Part shown: in pieces, positions 43,401 through 52,754 of the stretch | Numbering within the stretch: the first letter of the stretch is position 1 | Layout of the letters: each line of letters opens with the position of its first letter | NCBI RefSeq assembly: GCF_000982415.1 | Contig: NZ_LANI01000024.1 | Location: forward strand, 29,103-93,102 | Length of the DNA stretch: 64,000 nt | Direction of reading: 5' to 3' | Source of the DNA: Kiloniella litopenaei | GTDB taxonomy: Bacteria > Pseudomonadota > Alphaproteobacteria > Kiloniellales > Kiloniellaceae | Position numbers and translations under genes: made by a program | The notes under the pieces: generated by a model | What the model saw: only the letters and a program-made list of their open reading frames with translations | Databases searched by the model: none | What the model was told of the DNA's origin: nothing

Positions 43401-45939
43401 ACCCCTTGGCTGCGGTTGGAGAACCGACAAGCTCGTTGGTTTGTCCACCAATCGTCAGTTCCAAGATCTGTTCAACAGTTGCGCCTTCTTCATCCGCGCC
43501 GATATCAAAGTTAATATTGAAAAGATCCCCTAGAGGTGTGTTGTTTTGTGTTGCTGAGATGCGACCAATCGCCTGTAAGCCTGTTGGGTCTGATAGAATA
43601 TTGGGCAGGACATCATCAATCTCGGCATTCTGATCTCCCGGTGTTTCCTCCAGCGTTTCATCCATGACCGGGAAGCCTAGGCCAAGTAAATTTCCATCGG
43701 CGTCAATAGCGTTTTCAACCTCAACAAAGGGGCCGTCATCGGCGAAATAGAGGTTAAGTGACCCCGGATCACTGATATCACCTTCATCGTCGACAACCAC
43801 GAATTCAAGATCCAGACGTATGTGTTCAAAGTCGATCCATGGATTGGGGTGATCCAGTGAAACAAACTGTTCCAGATAAACGTCAACAGCATTCAATCCA
43901 TTCTGTAGATCGCTTGTTATATAAGCAATGAATGCGACTGTCGTCCCATCCAGACCATTGGCTGCATCATCACCGAAAACACCATAAACCACACTAGGGT
44001 TTTCGCTGGAAGAATAGAGGTAAATAGGATCTCCACCCGTTGTATGCATATGGTTCGCTGGGCCATTACTGACGGCGGGCTCACCATTATAGCTAACAAA
44101 CTCGATACCTTCCTGATCATCGGTATCATTTTGCGGGCCACTCAGATCATCGTTGTTGACTGGGTTTACATCTGAAAGATCCAGTTCATCATCTTTTCCG
44201 TCACTGTACAGGTTTACTGCTGCGTTCCTTTTGACAAAGCCCTGTGTCAGGGCATTATCACGATCAACACTCAATCCGTCTGTATTGAGAGCAACATCCA
44301 CGGCATCAATCGCCTCTGCTACACCAGCCACATTATTTGTGACATGGATTTCTGCGCCGCCCTGATCACCTTCTGTTTCATCAACCCAGATTTTGATGTC
44401 TTTTTCTACTGTCGGAACATCTTCATTGATATGAACAACAACTGTTTCACTGGCAACGGCCACATTGTTTTCCAGTGTCAGTTCATCTGTTCCAAGATCA
44501 GTTTCAAGTTCAGTCGCAACGGCACTTATTGTAATGTGTAAAGGGCCATCATTGTTGGCGGTACCATCCGCATCACGACCATCACCAGCGCTTGCATTAT
44601 GCGTTGTATAATCGTTAAATTTCACCTCTGCGGTACCGGAAATGGATGTCGGCGCAGGGCCATTGCCGGTATAAACCACGTTATAGGTAATAAACCCATC
44701 AACAGGATCGCCCGGAACAAGTTCCCAGCCATTCTGTTGCACCAGTAGCTTAATTTCGGCGTCTTCCGGGACACCTGATATTTCTAGCGAAAGAGCCTCT
44801 GACCCATCTGTGTCTCTTAACGAGGCCTCTAGACGAAGTGATAATGTATCCTCTTCGTTTTTAAGAATAAAATTATCTTCTGGTAAATTTTTGATTATGA
44901 GTTCGGGTACATCGGCAACGGCATCAATAATCGCTTCTTCAGCAAAGGGAATGACAGAAGCCTGATTTGTATCCGGATCCACAATCGTCGCTGAACCACT
45001 TACAAAAAAATCCTGATCACTATCAGCAGGGGGCAAAAGAAATACCTGATCGAAATCCTCTGGGGCTATAACAACTGGAAATGGCCCAGGCACTTCGTTT
45101 GCCGGAGAAAACCCACCTACAAAAAGTTTTACGGCAATTGGAAAGGGATTAATCGAAACAGATTGAAGGACTTCGTTATCTTGCGGGATAAAGTTAAAAA
45201 GCAACTGTAAAGGAGCTGATTCTGTTTCGCCCGGCGTAAAGGGACTGTCATCATATCCGACATCACCACCAACCAGATGTTGATTTGGTAGAGTATCCTC
45301 AAACCCACCAACCAGCTCGAACCCAGGTGTATTAAAGCTTAATGAAAAAAATCCCCGGGCGGGGTCAGTATTCTCATCAATAGAACTGAATAATCCAAAA
45401 GACAATTCAGTGGGGTCAATAACGCCCTGTGCAATCAACAGATCAATAATATTACCAAGGTTATCACTATAAAGGTTGTTTCCACCTCCAGAAATCTCAC
45501 CATCAGCACCAGCAGCCGTTTCAAGTGTTGTTTCTTGTTCAGACAGCGCAACAACTCTGGATAAAAGCTGATCAGCTGAAACCTCAATGCCACCGATGAT
45601 CAAGGTTGGGCTATTATCACTATTGGCCTGTGCAACAAGGTTTCTAAAAACCAATTGGGCATCAGACGTGCCGTCATCATTGGTATCAAATTCAAGAATA
45701 AAATCATTTCCCTGAACGCTTGAACTGGCAAGACCGGGATCAAATTGAAGATCAAAAACATCCCCTTGATTGGTTGTAATTAATCTGATTTCACCTCTTG
45801 TAGGTTCCAGAATGCTGATCGTGCTTTGAGAAGCCTGACCAACAAGAACATGTTGTTCTGTTTCACCTTGTGCAACTGCTGACTGGTTAATGATATCAAT
45901 AGTATCAGCTGTCGTTCTATCACTATAATTTTCAGTCAT
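40474..45939 (-). CDS. Giant RTX/VWA type I-secreted adhesin
   Basis: The product from ATG 45939 (AGGGGG upstream) has 1821 residues; an upstream in-frame ATG at 46020 is less likely. N-terminal part: TAAG at 141-144 followed by a Gly-rich GADGEISGGGN, like the cleavage site in LapA-type retention modules. Long acidic, Asp-rich repeats of the T1SS-143/VCBS type follow. At about 1305-1480 lies a von Willebrand A domain with the MIDAS motif DESGS. Close to the C-terminus (about 1675-1715) are RTX nonapeptide repeats (GNDSLVGNAGDDIFIGGAGSDVF) that bind Ca2+ and mark type I secretion. No secretion system genes are adjacent. Confidence 0.9.
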   Translation of the reverse strand: MTENYSDRTTADTIDIINQSAVAQGETEQHVLVGQASQSTISILEPTRGEIRLITTNQGDVFDLQFDPGLASSSVQGNDFILEFDTNDDGTSDAQLVFRNLVAQANSDNSPTLIIGGIEVSADQLLSRVVALSEQETTLETAAGADGEISGGGNNLYSDNLGNIIDLLIAQGVIDPTELSFGLFSSIDENTDPARGFFSLSFNTPGFELVGGFEDTLPNQHLVGGDVGYDDSPFTPGETESAPLQLLFNFIPQDNEVLQSVSINPFPIAVKLFVGGFSPANEVPGPFPVVIAPEDFDQVFLLPPADSDQDFFVSGSATIVDPDTNQASVIPFAEEAIIDAVADVPELIIKNLPEDNFILKNEEDTLSLRLEASLRDTDGSEALSLEISGVPEDAEIKLLVQQNGWELVPGDPVDGFITYNVVYTGNGPAPTSISGTAEVKFNDYTTHNASAGDGRDADGTANNDGPLHITISAVATELETDLGTDELTLENNVAVASETVVVHINEDVPTVEKDIKIWVDETEGDQGGAEIHVTNNVAGVAEAIDAVDVALNTDGLSVDRDNALTQGFVKRNAAVNLYSDGKDDELDLSDVNPVNNDDLSGPQNDTDDQEGIEFVSYNGEPAVSNGPANHMHTTGGDPIYLYSSSENPSVVYGVFGDDAANGLDGTTVAFIAYITSDLQNGLNAVDVYLEQFVSLDHPNPWIDFEHIRLDLEFVVVDDEGDISDPGSLNLYFADDGPFVEVENAIDADGNLLGLGFPVMDETLEETPGDQNAEIDDVLPNILSDPTGLQAIGRISATQNNTPLGDLFNINFDIGADEEGATVEQILELTIGGQTNELVGSPTAAKGLETMLSVTQGTSGPDYAGTTIYLFLENGQLIGRFDQFADQDDILEGIAFRIFVENADDPENADLVFEQYVALDHPDTTDTDEALSLLTEEAIDVGLKLTVKVTDGDDDTAEDSADILLFNDETSVFTIEDDAPRFTPVQNQELITNGSFETNPMNGNGWGTFEAIQGWTNGSGNPFEVQKGNIGGIAPKEGNSKVELDGHNGPDSNATLEQIVDGTDVGEDYVLTFWYAPRPNDGQADSSSFKVLWGDQEVIVKNSADANDGWQKVTVVVAGTGVPTNLTFLGTGQENTLGAYIDGVSLMAAHVVDEDDLPNGSDPDKESVVVSGNLNVDFGTDEAGSIYLSDEQLADLLQLGLKSGGVDLDDYSFDANTGVLTASANGDAVFTVGFDAEEGTFEFTLIKALDHADIAGENILSLSIPFTATDGDDDHVEGFIDLKIVDDVPAAVDDEDLVLINDGDAHYNIAFVLDESGSVGQEQWDLQKDAVKNAAKQYYDNGVTRISIFTFSSDAEFDGIFDNYSDFESFIDALVYESGSTDYIDALNVIQSDFVVDPSAVNRIYFLSDGEPWGENNTPSDQQYDEWNDYLVSNNIDIVGVGIGDDLDHIKKVDAGEDEAAPIIINSYDDLNAALINNQQDGGTANGNLFANDFSGADEPLIITEVVYNGQTYTDNNDDGQEDDNIITILTGEDAKLEVNTLTGAYVYNIEKFTEAFTESFVYTVQDFDGDTSQAILNINGKTWIAADDKIITNITDEIIIPDHVLLENDGLKADHEITNADNAQGGDVNHNNQSETIHFSLDDSGDLPSFDYEVANGDQTENASVEIIIQEGADLTGSNQNDILIAGDGNDSLVGNAGDDIFIGGAGSDVFVFTTEDLGFDNIIADFDPNEGDRIDLRDLFENAPLGDGLENDDLAALLNDYLDISYDGSDTLIKVDPDQFGQGMETTTSIALEGIDLLNGFADSQQLVNSMLDNDNLIVQ

Positions 45940-46242
45940 AATAACCCCCCTGATTAGCACCTGGGAAATGTGCATGTGTTTCCAAAATGTCTTAGGGTTT
46001 AGTAATTGAATTGACCCCAAGCGCGATTAACTTGGAAGTCAGTCGCAGGAGAAAACCAAAGGGTTCAAAATTTTTTAAAGATGGTTCATTTCACGATAAT
46101 GTCTTGATTGGGAATGATTTAATATTTCGCACAACAGCGTAGTGTTTAAAGGGGAAGCTATCTGTAAATCAAAATTATCTAGTGATGAAATCGTAAGATG
46201 ACTGATCTGAAAACTTCAATAAGACGATGGCTTCAAGTCGGG

Positions 46243-47661
46243 CTACACTGGGAAAATAACGTCCACCTGAACACCAATCATATCCTCTGGATCGCTTAAC
46301 AACACTTCAGCTCTGTGAATTTCAGCAACACGTTTGACGATTGACATCCCTAGGCCTGAACCAGTTTCTTCTTCACCTGCGCCGCGTACAAATCGGTCAA
46401 AAATATAATCTCGCATGTAATCTGGTATAGGGCGCCCCGTATTTTTGATACGAAGAATAAGGTTTGAAGAGTTTGAAAATACCTCGATAGAAACGGTACC
46501 ATTTTCCGAACAATACCGCACTGCATTATCTACCAAATTACGACACAGGACGCTAATCGCAGACACAAGTCCTTTAAGATTGCAATTATCAGAAAGAGAT
46601 ATTCTGAAATCAATATTCTTTTCACTTATTTTATTACCAAGCTCTGCAGAAACATTCTGAATAATATTACACAAGTTTACGTCCTTGAGTTTCTCTTGCG
46701 CTGTTTTGGGATCAAGCCGTGCCAGAGTAACCAGTTGTTCAACAGTATGTGTCGCCCGATCAACTCTGAGGGAAATGGCTGCAAGCCCCTCTTTTTGCAC
46801 AGGATCATTTGTTTGACGCTCTCTTAGCTGTGCTTCAGATTTAATCGCTGCCAAAGGTGTAAGAAGCTCATGCGCAGCATTTGCCGTAAATTTCTTTTCA
46901 CTTTCTAGCGATGTATTAAGTTCTGTTTCATTTCGCCGAATAACTTCATAACACAAATTAATTTCATCAATTAATGCTTTTATTTCTATAGGATTTTTCT
47001 TTATTTTAATACTAGAGGTATCGTTATCCACTCTGGCTTCAATCTTATTTGAAATCTCAATAATCGGCGAGATCGCCTTTTTAATCCCAAAAAAGAGGCT
47101 TATAAAACTCAGCGGAAGAATAATAAAAACATAGGGAAAATTTTCACCGATAAAAACAAAGATAATCAAAGAAAAAGGAACAATACCTTCAAAGGCAAGT
47201 TCCATGTCCTCGGTAGCTACAGCCCAGGCATCTTTCCCTTTAATTTTTGTTGCATGGGTTAACCAGACAATGTCCTCATCTTGAACATGATCAAAAAAAG
47301 AACTTGCCCCTTCTTGTGAAGGTTCGGGCATTGTGGGGCTAATATAGGATTTGATGATTACTTCACCATTATACCAAATTTGATAACTGCTATCAGAATC
47401 AATTCCAGTATCAACAAAGTCAGGCGGAGTTTGCGCAACCTGCTCCAGCCAATTGACTAAAGCGGGATCGCCTTCGTCAAAATAACTTAAGGGCAGGGCG
47501 CTTGCCAAAATCTCACTTCTGATTTCAAGCGCATCTTCGGTAAGGCTGATAACAACCGCTCTTAAACCAACGATTACTGCTGCAAGAACAAGTATCCAGG
47601 TCAGTGTCGTTATTGAAAAGGTATAGAGATAAAGCCGTGCTTTAACGGAAAAAAAAGTCAT
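46243..47661 (-). CDS. Sensor histidine kinase
   Basis: The 472-residue kinase has an N-terminal helix (about 13-35), a periplasmic sensor region (about 40-160), a second helix (about 163-192), then a dimerisation H-box with His264 in AANAAHELLTPLAAIKSEAQL and a HATPase domain with LVDNAVRYC (N-box, about 380) and ETGSGLGMSIVKR (G-box, about 430). It resembles QseC/TctE-type kinases. It overlaps its response regulator gene by four bases and is the last gene of the RND operon. Confidence 0.92.
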   Translation of the reverse strand: MTFFSVKARLYLYTFSITTLTWILVLAAVIVGLRAVVISLTEDALEIRSEILASALPLSYFDEGDPALVNWLEQVAQTPPDFVDTGIDSDSSYQIWYNGEVIIKSYISPTMPEPSQEGASSFFDHVQDEDIVWLTHATKIKGKDAWAVATEDMELAFEGIVPFSLIIFVFIGENFPYVFIILPLSFISLFFGIKKAISPIIEISNKIEARVDNDTSSIKIKKNPIEIKALIDEINLCYEVIRRNETELNTSLESEKKFTANAAHELLTPLAAIKSEAQLRERQTNDPVQKEGLAAISLRVDRATHTVEQLVTLARLDPKTAQEKLKDVNLCNIIQNVSAELGNKISEKNIDFRISLSDNCNLKGLVSAISVLCRNLVDNAVRYCSENGTVSIEVFSNSSNLILRIKNTGRPIPDYMRDYIFDRFVRGAGEEETGSGLGMSIVKRVAEIHRAEVLLSDPEDMIGVQVDVIFPV

Positions 47662-48317
47662 ATACTTTCAACCTTATACCCCACACCACGCAAGGTAGAG
47701 ATAATATCAGACCCAAGACGTTTTCTCAGTCTCGATATTTGCGCTTCGATCGCATTCGGCGTTACACAGTTATCCCACGTATAGGCATATTCTTCCAACT
47801 GGGATTTAGAAACATATCGTCCGGCATTTTCCATTAATTTTTTCAGAATAATAAATTCGGTCTTGGATAATTGAATTTCAGTATCGCCCAGTTTGACTTC
47901 GTGACGATCCGGACACAAGCTTAATTGACCGACTGTAATAATACTGGACGCGCGAACTTCCCGACGTCGTCCCAAAGACCGAAGTCGGGCAAAAAGTTCA
48001 TCTAGATCAAAGGGTTTGGTTAGATAATCATCGGCGCCACTATCAAGACCTTCAATTTTTTCAGATGTTGCGGTTCGTGCCGTAAGCATCAGAACAGGTA
48101 AAGTAATACCTTTGTGCCGCGCTTCTTTCAGAAAATCAATGCCCTGTTGATCAGGTAACATCCAATCAAGAATAATAAGATCAAAAACGCTGACATCCAA
48201 TGCAAGAGATGCATCCTCTGCAGACTTGACCCATTCACACACACTTCCGTCATGATGCAGTGCGCGTTCCAGTGTTGCCCCCAGTTGCGGATCATCTTCG
48301 ACAAGTAAGACTTTCAT
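47658..48317 (-). CDS. OmpR/PhoB family response regulator
   Basis: The 219-residue protein has a receiver domain with phospho-acceptor Asp51 in LIILDWMLPDQQG, acidic pocket VEDDP (7-10 region), Thr in MLTARTATS and Lys in LTKPFDLDEL, and a C-terminal winged helix from about 125 with VSKSQLEEYAYTWDNCVTPNAIEAQISRLRKRL. It lies 26 bases after the RND gene and overlaps the kinase gene. It probably activates this operon in response to a drug-like or envelope signal. Confidence 0.95.
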   Translation of the reverse strand: MKVLLVEDDPQLGATLERALHHDGSVCEWVKSAEDASLALDVSVFDLIILDWMLPDQQGIDFLKEARHKGITLPVLMLTARTATSEKIEGLDSGADDYLTKPFDLDELFARLRSLGRRREVRASSIITVGQLSLCPDRHEVKLGDTEIQLSKTEFIILKKLMENAGRYVSKSQLEEYAYTWDNCVTPNAIEAQISRLRKRLGSDIISTLRGVGYKVESI

Positions 48318-48343
48318 ACTTTAACTTTCTCACGCTGCGTTTA

Positions 48344-51300
48344 TCACATCCGAGTTTGGATAGTTGATCTTGATTTATCAGGTTCCACACCATTTCTGAA
48401 GAATGAGATAAACCGAGAAATATCAAGACCTATTTCATAAAGAGAAGGGATTAACAACAAGGTAACAAATGTTGCCAATACAACGCCGAATGCCAGAGAT
48501 ATGGCCATAGGAATAACAAACTGGGCCTGGTAACTGGTTTCAAACAAAATGGGTAACAACCCTAAGAAAGTTGTCAGTGACGTCAAAACGATTGGTCTAA
48601 ATCTCGAAATACTCCCATGTAAAATAGCCACAGAACTCTGCAAACCCTTTTGTTTCAGCTTATTAATCTGATCAATGAGCACAAGGTTGTCGTTAATCAC
48701 GACACCTGCTGCGGCTAGAACGCCCATTATTGAAAAGGCATTTACTTCAAGACCAAAGAGGCTATGACCCAAAATAGCACCAACCAAACCAAATGGGACG
48801 GCAGTTAAAATAACAAAGGGCAACAGGTAGGAATTACTCCCAATAGCCAGGATGGCATAGATGACAAAAAAGAAAATAACGTACAGTCGGAATGACTCTG
48901 AAAGGAACTCATCTTCTTCCTCTGCATCTCCATCCAGCTTGTAACTAAAATTTGGGAATTCACTACGTATGCCTGGAAGATAAAGATCATTAATCACCCC
49001 CAAGAGTTCGAAACGTGTCCACTGATCTTCATCAAAATTAACATTGACTGTTGCTACTTGCCGGCCATTTATCCGCTCAATATAGCCCGGTGTTTGCGCA
49101 TCTCTGAGTGTTGCAACACTTGATAATGGAACCAGATTTTCCTGATCCAGAATTTTCACAGGAAAGTCCTCAACACTTTCGACATAAAGTCTCTCACTAT
49201 CGGGAAGGCGTAAATTAACATCCATGGTTTCCATCACCCCGGGTAATCGATCCACACGTGTTCCATAAAAAGCTTCAGACAACTGATTACTGATACTGCT
49301 TACATTTGCACCCAAACGTATGCCTTCGGGTAACAGATCAATAAGGAACTCTTTTTGTTCTGTTCCTTGAGTAACCGTGAAATTAAATATCCCGTTAGTA
49401 CTGATCAGCTTTTGTTTCAACGCCTTGACGTGCAATGTTATTTGTTCAGAACTTGCGCCAAAAACTTTTAATGAAATGCTATTGGCATCACCATCTTCAC
49501 TGGAAGCGAAACTAACTTTTTTTGCATTGGTAACGACACCTAGCTCTTTTTGCCATCTGGATTCAATTTCTTCGACAGGAATGGTTTTCAACGCATCGGA
49601 ATCAAGCTCTACCAACATGTAAATGTCATTATCGACAATAAATGATGCTCTGTTTTTTATAAGCGATGATAATGATGCATTACCATCTTGCACTCTGTCA
49701 TAATCAGATATTATAGCGGGAAGAACGGATTCAAAAGACTGCTCTAATCGCAACATTGTACTGTGCATTTCCTCAGCCGTCGTCCCACGGTTCATCGAAA
49801 TGGATGTGATAATTTGTCCCTCGACCATGTTGGGGAAAAGTTGCATAGGAACTTTTCCCGATATGACCAAACCAGCAGATAGAACGGCAATCGATAGAAA
49901 AACTGACAGAGAGAAGTAACGCCAAACAACAGCTTTTTTAAGTAAAGGACGATAAATCATCAAAATAACCACACGCAGTCCTTTTTGAAATTGTCGGCGT
50001 GGCATTTTGATGATGTAACTTAATCGACTGTCTCTTCCTGGCTTATGTGTAACCAGATGGCATGGTAAAATCAGGAGTGATTCTATCAGTGAAAAACAAA
50101 GAACAGCAACAATAATAAACGAGATATCATAAAGAAAACTGCCTATAATACTCTTGAACATTAAACCGGGAACAGCGGCAGCAATTGTTGTTAATACGCC
50201 AAGGAAAACAGGTTTCCATACATCCTTTACGCCTAAAAATGCTGATTTTGCACCGGGACCATTTTTCTGCTGCCTGTTGTAAACACTTTCGCCAACGACA
50301 ATAGCGTCATCAACAACAACTCCCAATATCAATAAAAAAGCAAAGGTAGAAAGATGGTTGAGGGAAATATCAAATGCGGGGAGAAGCCAGATACCGCCAG
50401 TAAAGGAAATAACAATCCCGGTACAGACCCAAAATGCAAGTTTAAGATTAAGAAAAAGGATTAAAACGAAAAATACCAAGCATAAACCAGCCAAAGCGTT
50501 ATCAAGCAGCATGGTCAGACGTTGAGCAATATCCTTGCTATCATCCAGCCAAATGGTGATACCAACATTTTGCGGTAATCTGTTTTTTATCTCCTCAATT
50601 TTATGTCCGATTTCTTCCCTTACACCAAGAAGATCCTGCCCTTCTGAAATAAAAACCTCTAACCCCGATGCGTTCTCGCCGTTAAAACGGCTGATAAAAT
50701 TCACATCTTTGCGGTCAAATTTGATCTCAGCTATTTCACCCAAAAGGATCTTTTCACCTGTTTTTTTGCTTACAACTGAAATGTATTCAAAATCATCCGG
50801 ACGATAAGCTCTTTCGTTTCCTCGAATAGATATTTGATTACTACCATGTCCAATCGAACCTGCAGGTACATTTACCGAGGCAACCGAGATCGCATTGGAT
50901 ATATCTTTAAGTGTGAGACCGGTTCGCCGTAAATCATCAGCAGATACTTCAATTGATATTTCACGCTTAGGCGCAGAAAAGAGTTTTACATCACTCGCAC
51001 TGGTTTCGCTTATAAGTCTGTTTTTAACCTCTTCACCGATACGGGTCAGTGCTTCCAAGTCAACATTTCCGTGGATTGCGATGTCCAGGATGCGGTCTCT
51101 GTCTTTTGTTTCTGCTATTTGGGGGCGTTCAATGCCTTTTGGCAAAGATCCTAGAGCATCAATTTTCCTTTTAATTTCAGATACTTTTTTATCTATATCT
51201 ACATCAGAGTAAAAAAAGACCGTTGTTGTCCCGCTCTCTTCAACAGCAAAAGAATAGATGTTTTTTATACCCTCAATGTTTTTGAGCGCATTTTCCACAG

Positions 51301-51499
51301 GTATAGAAATATTGCGGGCAATAATTTCGGGCGTTGCTCCGTCGTATTCAATTGTTACATCCACAGCATTTAACTTCGCAGGGGGAAATATTTGTGTTTT
51401 AAGGTCAAAACTCGCAACGACACCCCCCAGTAATATAACTGCCATTAACAGGTTACTGGTTACCGGGTTTTTGACAAACCAATGGAGTATTTTATTCAT
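48344..51499 (-). CDS. RND efflux pump permease
   Basis: The 1051-residue protein is an AcrB/MdtC-like inner-membrane pump. The first helix is near residues 11-30, followed by the docking region; DDAIVVGES (TM4, about 395) contains the proton-relay Asp residues and the second half has matching helices (VINDNLVLIDQINKLKQKG, about 935). The gene overlaps the fusion-protein gene by 8 bases. It resembles the MdtBC/CusA-type cluster in substrate range only as far as general RND features allow; no heavy-metal Met motif is seen. Confidence 0.95.
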   Translation of the reverse strand: MNKILHWFVKNPVTSNLLMAVILLGGVVASFDLKTQIFPPAKLNAVDVTIEYDGATPEIIARNISIPVENALKNIEGIKNIYSFAVEESGTTTVFFYSDVDIDKKVSEIKRKIDALGSLPKGIERPQIAETKDRDRILDIAIHGNVDLEALTRIGEEVKNRLISETSASDVKLFSAPKREISIEVSADDLRRTGLTLKDISNAISVASVNVPAGSIGHGSNQISIRGNERAYRPDDFEYISVVSKKTGEKILLGEIAEIKFDRKDVNFISRFNGENASGLEVFISEGQDLLGVREEIGHKIEEIKNRLPQNVGITIWLDDSKDIAQRLTMLLDNALAGLCLVFFVLILFLNLKLAFWVCTGIVISFTGGIWLLPAFDISLNHLSTFAFLLILGVVVDDAIVVGESVYNRQQKNGPGAKSAFLGVKDVWKPVFLGVLTTIAAAVPGLMFKSIIGSFLYDISFIIVAVLCFSLIESLLILPCHLVTHKPGRDSRLSYIIKMPRRQFQKGLRVVILMIYRPLLKKAVVWRYFSLSVFLSIAVLSAGLVISGKVPMQLFPNMVEGQIITSISMNRGTTAEEMHSTMLRLEQSFESVLPAIISDYDRVQDGNASLSSLIKNRASFIVDNDIYMLVELDSDALKTIPVEEIESRWQKELGVVTNAKKVSFASSEDGDANSISLKVFGASSEQITLHVKALKQKLISTNGIFNFTVTQGTEQKEFLIDLLPEGIRLGANVSSISNQLSEAFYGTRVDRLPGVMETMDVNLRLPDSERLYVESVEDFPVKILDQENLVPLSSVATLRDAQTPGYIERINGRQVATVNVNFDEDQWTRFELLGVINDLYLPGIRSEFPNFSYKLDGDAEEEDEFLSESFRLYVIFFFVIYAILAIGSNSYLLPFVILTAVPFGLVGAILGHSLFGLEVNAFSIMGVLAAAGVVINDNLVLIDQINKLKQKGLQSSVAILHGSISRFRPIVLTSLTTFLGLLPILFETSYQAQFVIPMAISLAFGVVLATFVTLLLIPSLYEIGLDISRFISFFRNGVEPDKSRSTIQTRM

Positions 51500-52754
51500 T
51501 GATCAAGACCGCCTGATTATTCTTGTCGTCAAGATTGGAGGTGTTGATTGCCAGGCTTTTGATCGAATCTAATTTACTCACGGCACCATTGGAATTCGTT
51601 CTGATCTTCATGCCTTCGACAAAAATTTCAGGTGGTTGAGTTAAAATTTTTGTTGGTAAGTTTATATCTGCCGTAAAATAGATCTGTCCCGTATCTTTGT
51701 GATGAATATCAATTTTAAACTGGCGCACAAAATCATCATGATCAACCACAAGAATGCTATCCCTCATATACAGGGCACTTGCTGGTATGCGATACATATT
51801 TGATATAACTTCGGACTTTATTTCGGCAAAAACAAAGGTCCCGGATAACAACGGGTCCAAAGCAGGCTTTTTTTCGGATATAACATTGGCAATTAACATG
51901 TATTGATTGGTTTGTTTTTGGATTTCTTTTTCCATTCCAATAACCAGACCGGTCCAATGCTGATTACCTTTTCTCTGTGGATCTCGTATTCCTATAGTTT
52001 TTGATTGGATGTTTTGCTCGGTGAATGAAAGACTATCCAATTGACGGCGTGTTACAGGCAATCTGACTTCCAACAGTCGGTCAGAAAAGAACTTCGCAAC
52101 GTTGGTACCAGCAGAAACATATTGCCCCACAGCAGCCAGCTTTTCTCTTATTGCTCCGTCATAGGGTGCAACAATTGTCGTTCTGGAAAGAGCAAGTAAT
52201 GCTTTCTGCTGCTCGGACTTCGCCGCCTCCAGATTTGCCTTTGCCTCATTCAACTGTGGTATTCGTAACGTCAGGGGTGAGGGCGTTCCCTTACCATATT
52301 TTTCCCACTCTAACTTTGCCAGCTTTGCTTCAGCCTGTTCTTTGATCAGCTTCTGTTTTGCACTCGCGACATTGGCCTTGGCTGTTGCGAGCGAAAGTTC
52401 GTAATCACGGGCGTCAATTTGAAAGAGAAAATCCCCCTTTGCGAAACGGTCACCCACCTTAAGATCATTTGCTGTTTTTGTAACAAGTCCGGAAACTTCC
52501 GCCGTTAAAGTTGTTTCAAACTTAGGCTGCACAACACCTTGGGTTTTAATGGTAAAGTGTTGTTGTTTTTCAACAATATCGATGGTCGATAACTTTGGTA
52601 ATTCCGGCTGTTTCTTTATCTCGGCAATGACTGGCCTCTCATTCTCAATCAAAACCATGGTCATAAATACTGATACTGCTAAAATCAAAATTGGAAAAAT
52701 CAGTTTTAACAATAAAATCGTTGTCTTCTTTAGTGATAAATCAAAGGACATCAC
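51492..52754 (-). CDS. RND efflux membrane fusion protein
   Basis: The 420-residue periplasmic adaptor has an N-terminal membrane anchor (about 13-33) and the standard order: barrel-sandwich lipoyl halves (TIKTQGVVQPKFETTLTAEVSGLV, about 55-78, and TTIVAPYDGAIREKLAAVGQYVSAG, about 195), a helical hairpin with heptad repeats (about 120-190) and a beta-barrel. It bridges the pump and the outer-membrane factor. It overlaps both the RND and TolC-type genes. Confidence 0.93.
   Translation of the reverse strand: MMSFDLSLKKTTILLLKLIFPILILAVSVFMTMVLIENERPVIAEIKKQPELPKLSTIDIVEKQQHFTIKTQGVVQPKFETTLTAEVSGLVTKTANDLKVGDRFAKGDFLFQIDARDYELSLATAKANVASAKQKLIKEQAEAKLAKLEWEKYGKGTPSPLTLRIPQLNEAKANLEAAKSEQQKALLALSRTTIVAPYDGAIREKLAAVGQYVSAGTNVAKFFSDRLLEVRLPVTRRQLDSLSFTEQNIQSKTIGIRDPQRKGNQHWTGLVIGMEKEIQKQTNQYMLIANVISEKKPALDPLLSGTFVFAEIKSEVISNMYRIPASALYMRDSILVVDHDDFVRQFKIDIHHKDTGQIYFTADINLPTKILTQPPEIFVEGMKIRTNSNGAVSKLDSIKSLAINTSNLDDKNNQAVLINE

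Noticed and set aside
42802..43533. Plus-strand open frame of 243 codons inside the adhesin gene
   Set aside because: It is antisense to strongly coding adhesin repeats, has no ribosome site and its translation has no family features.
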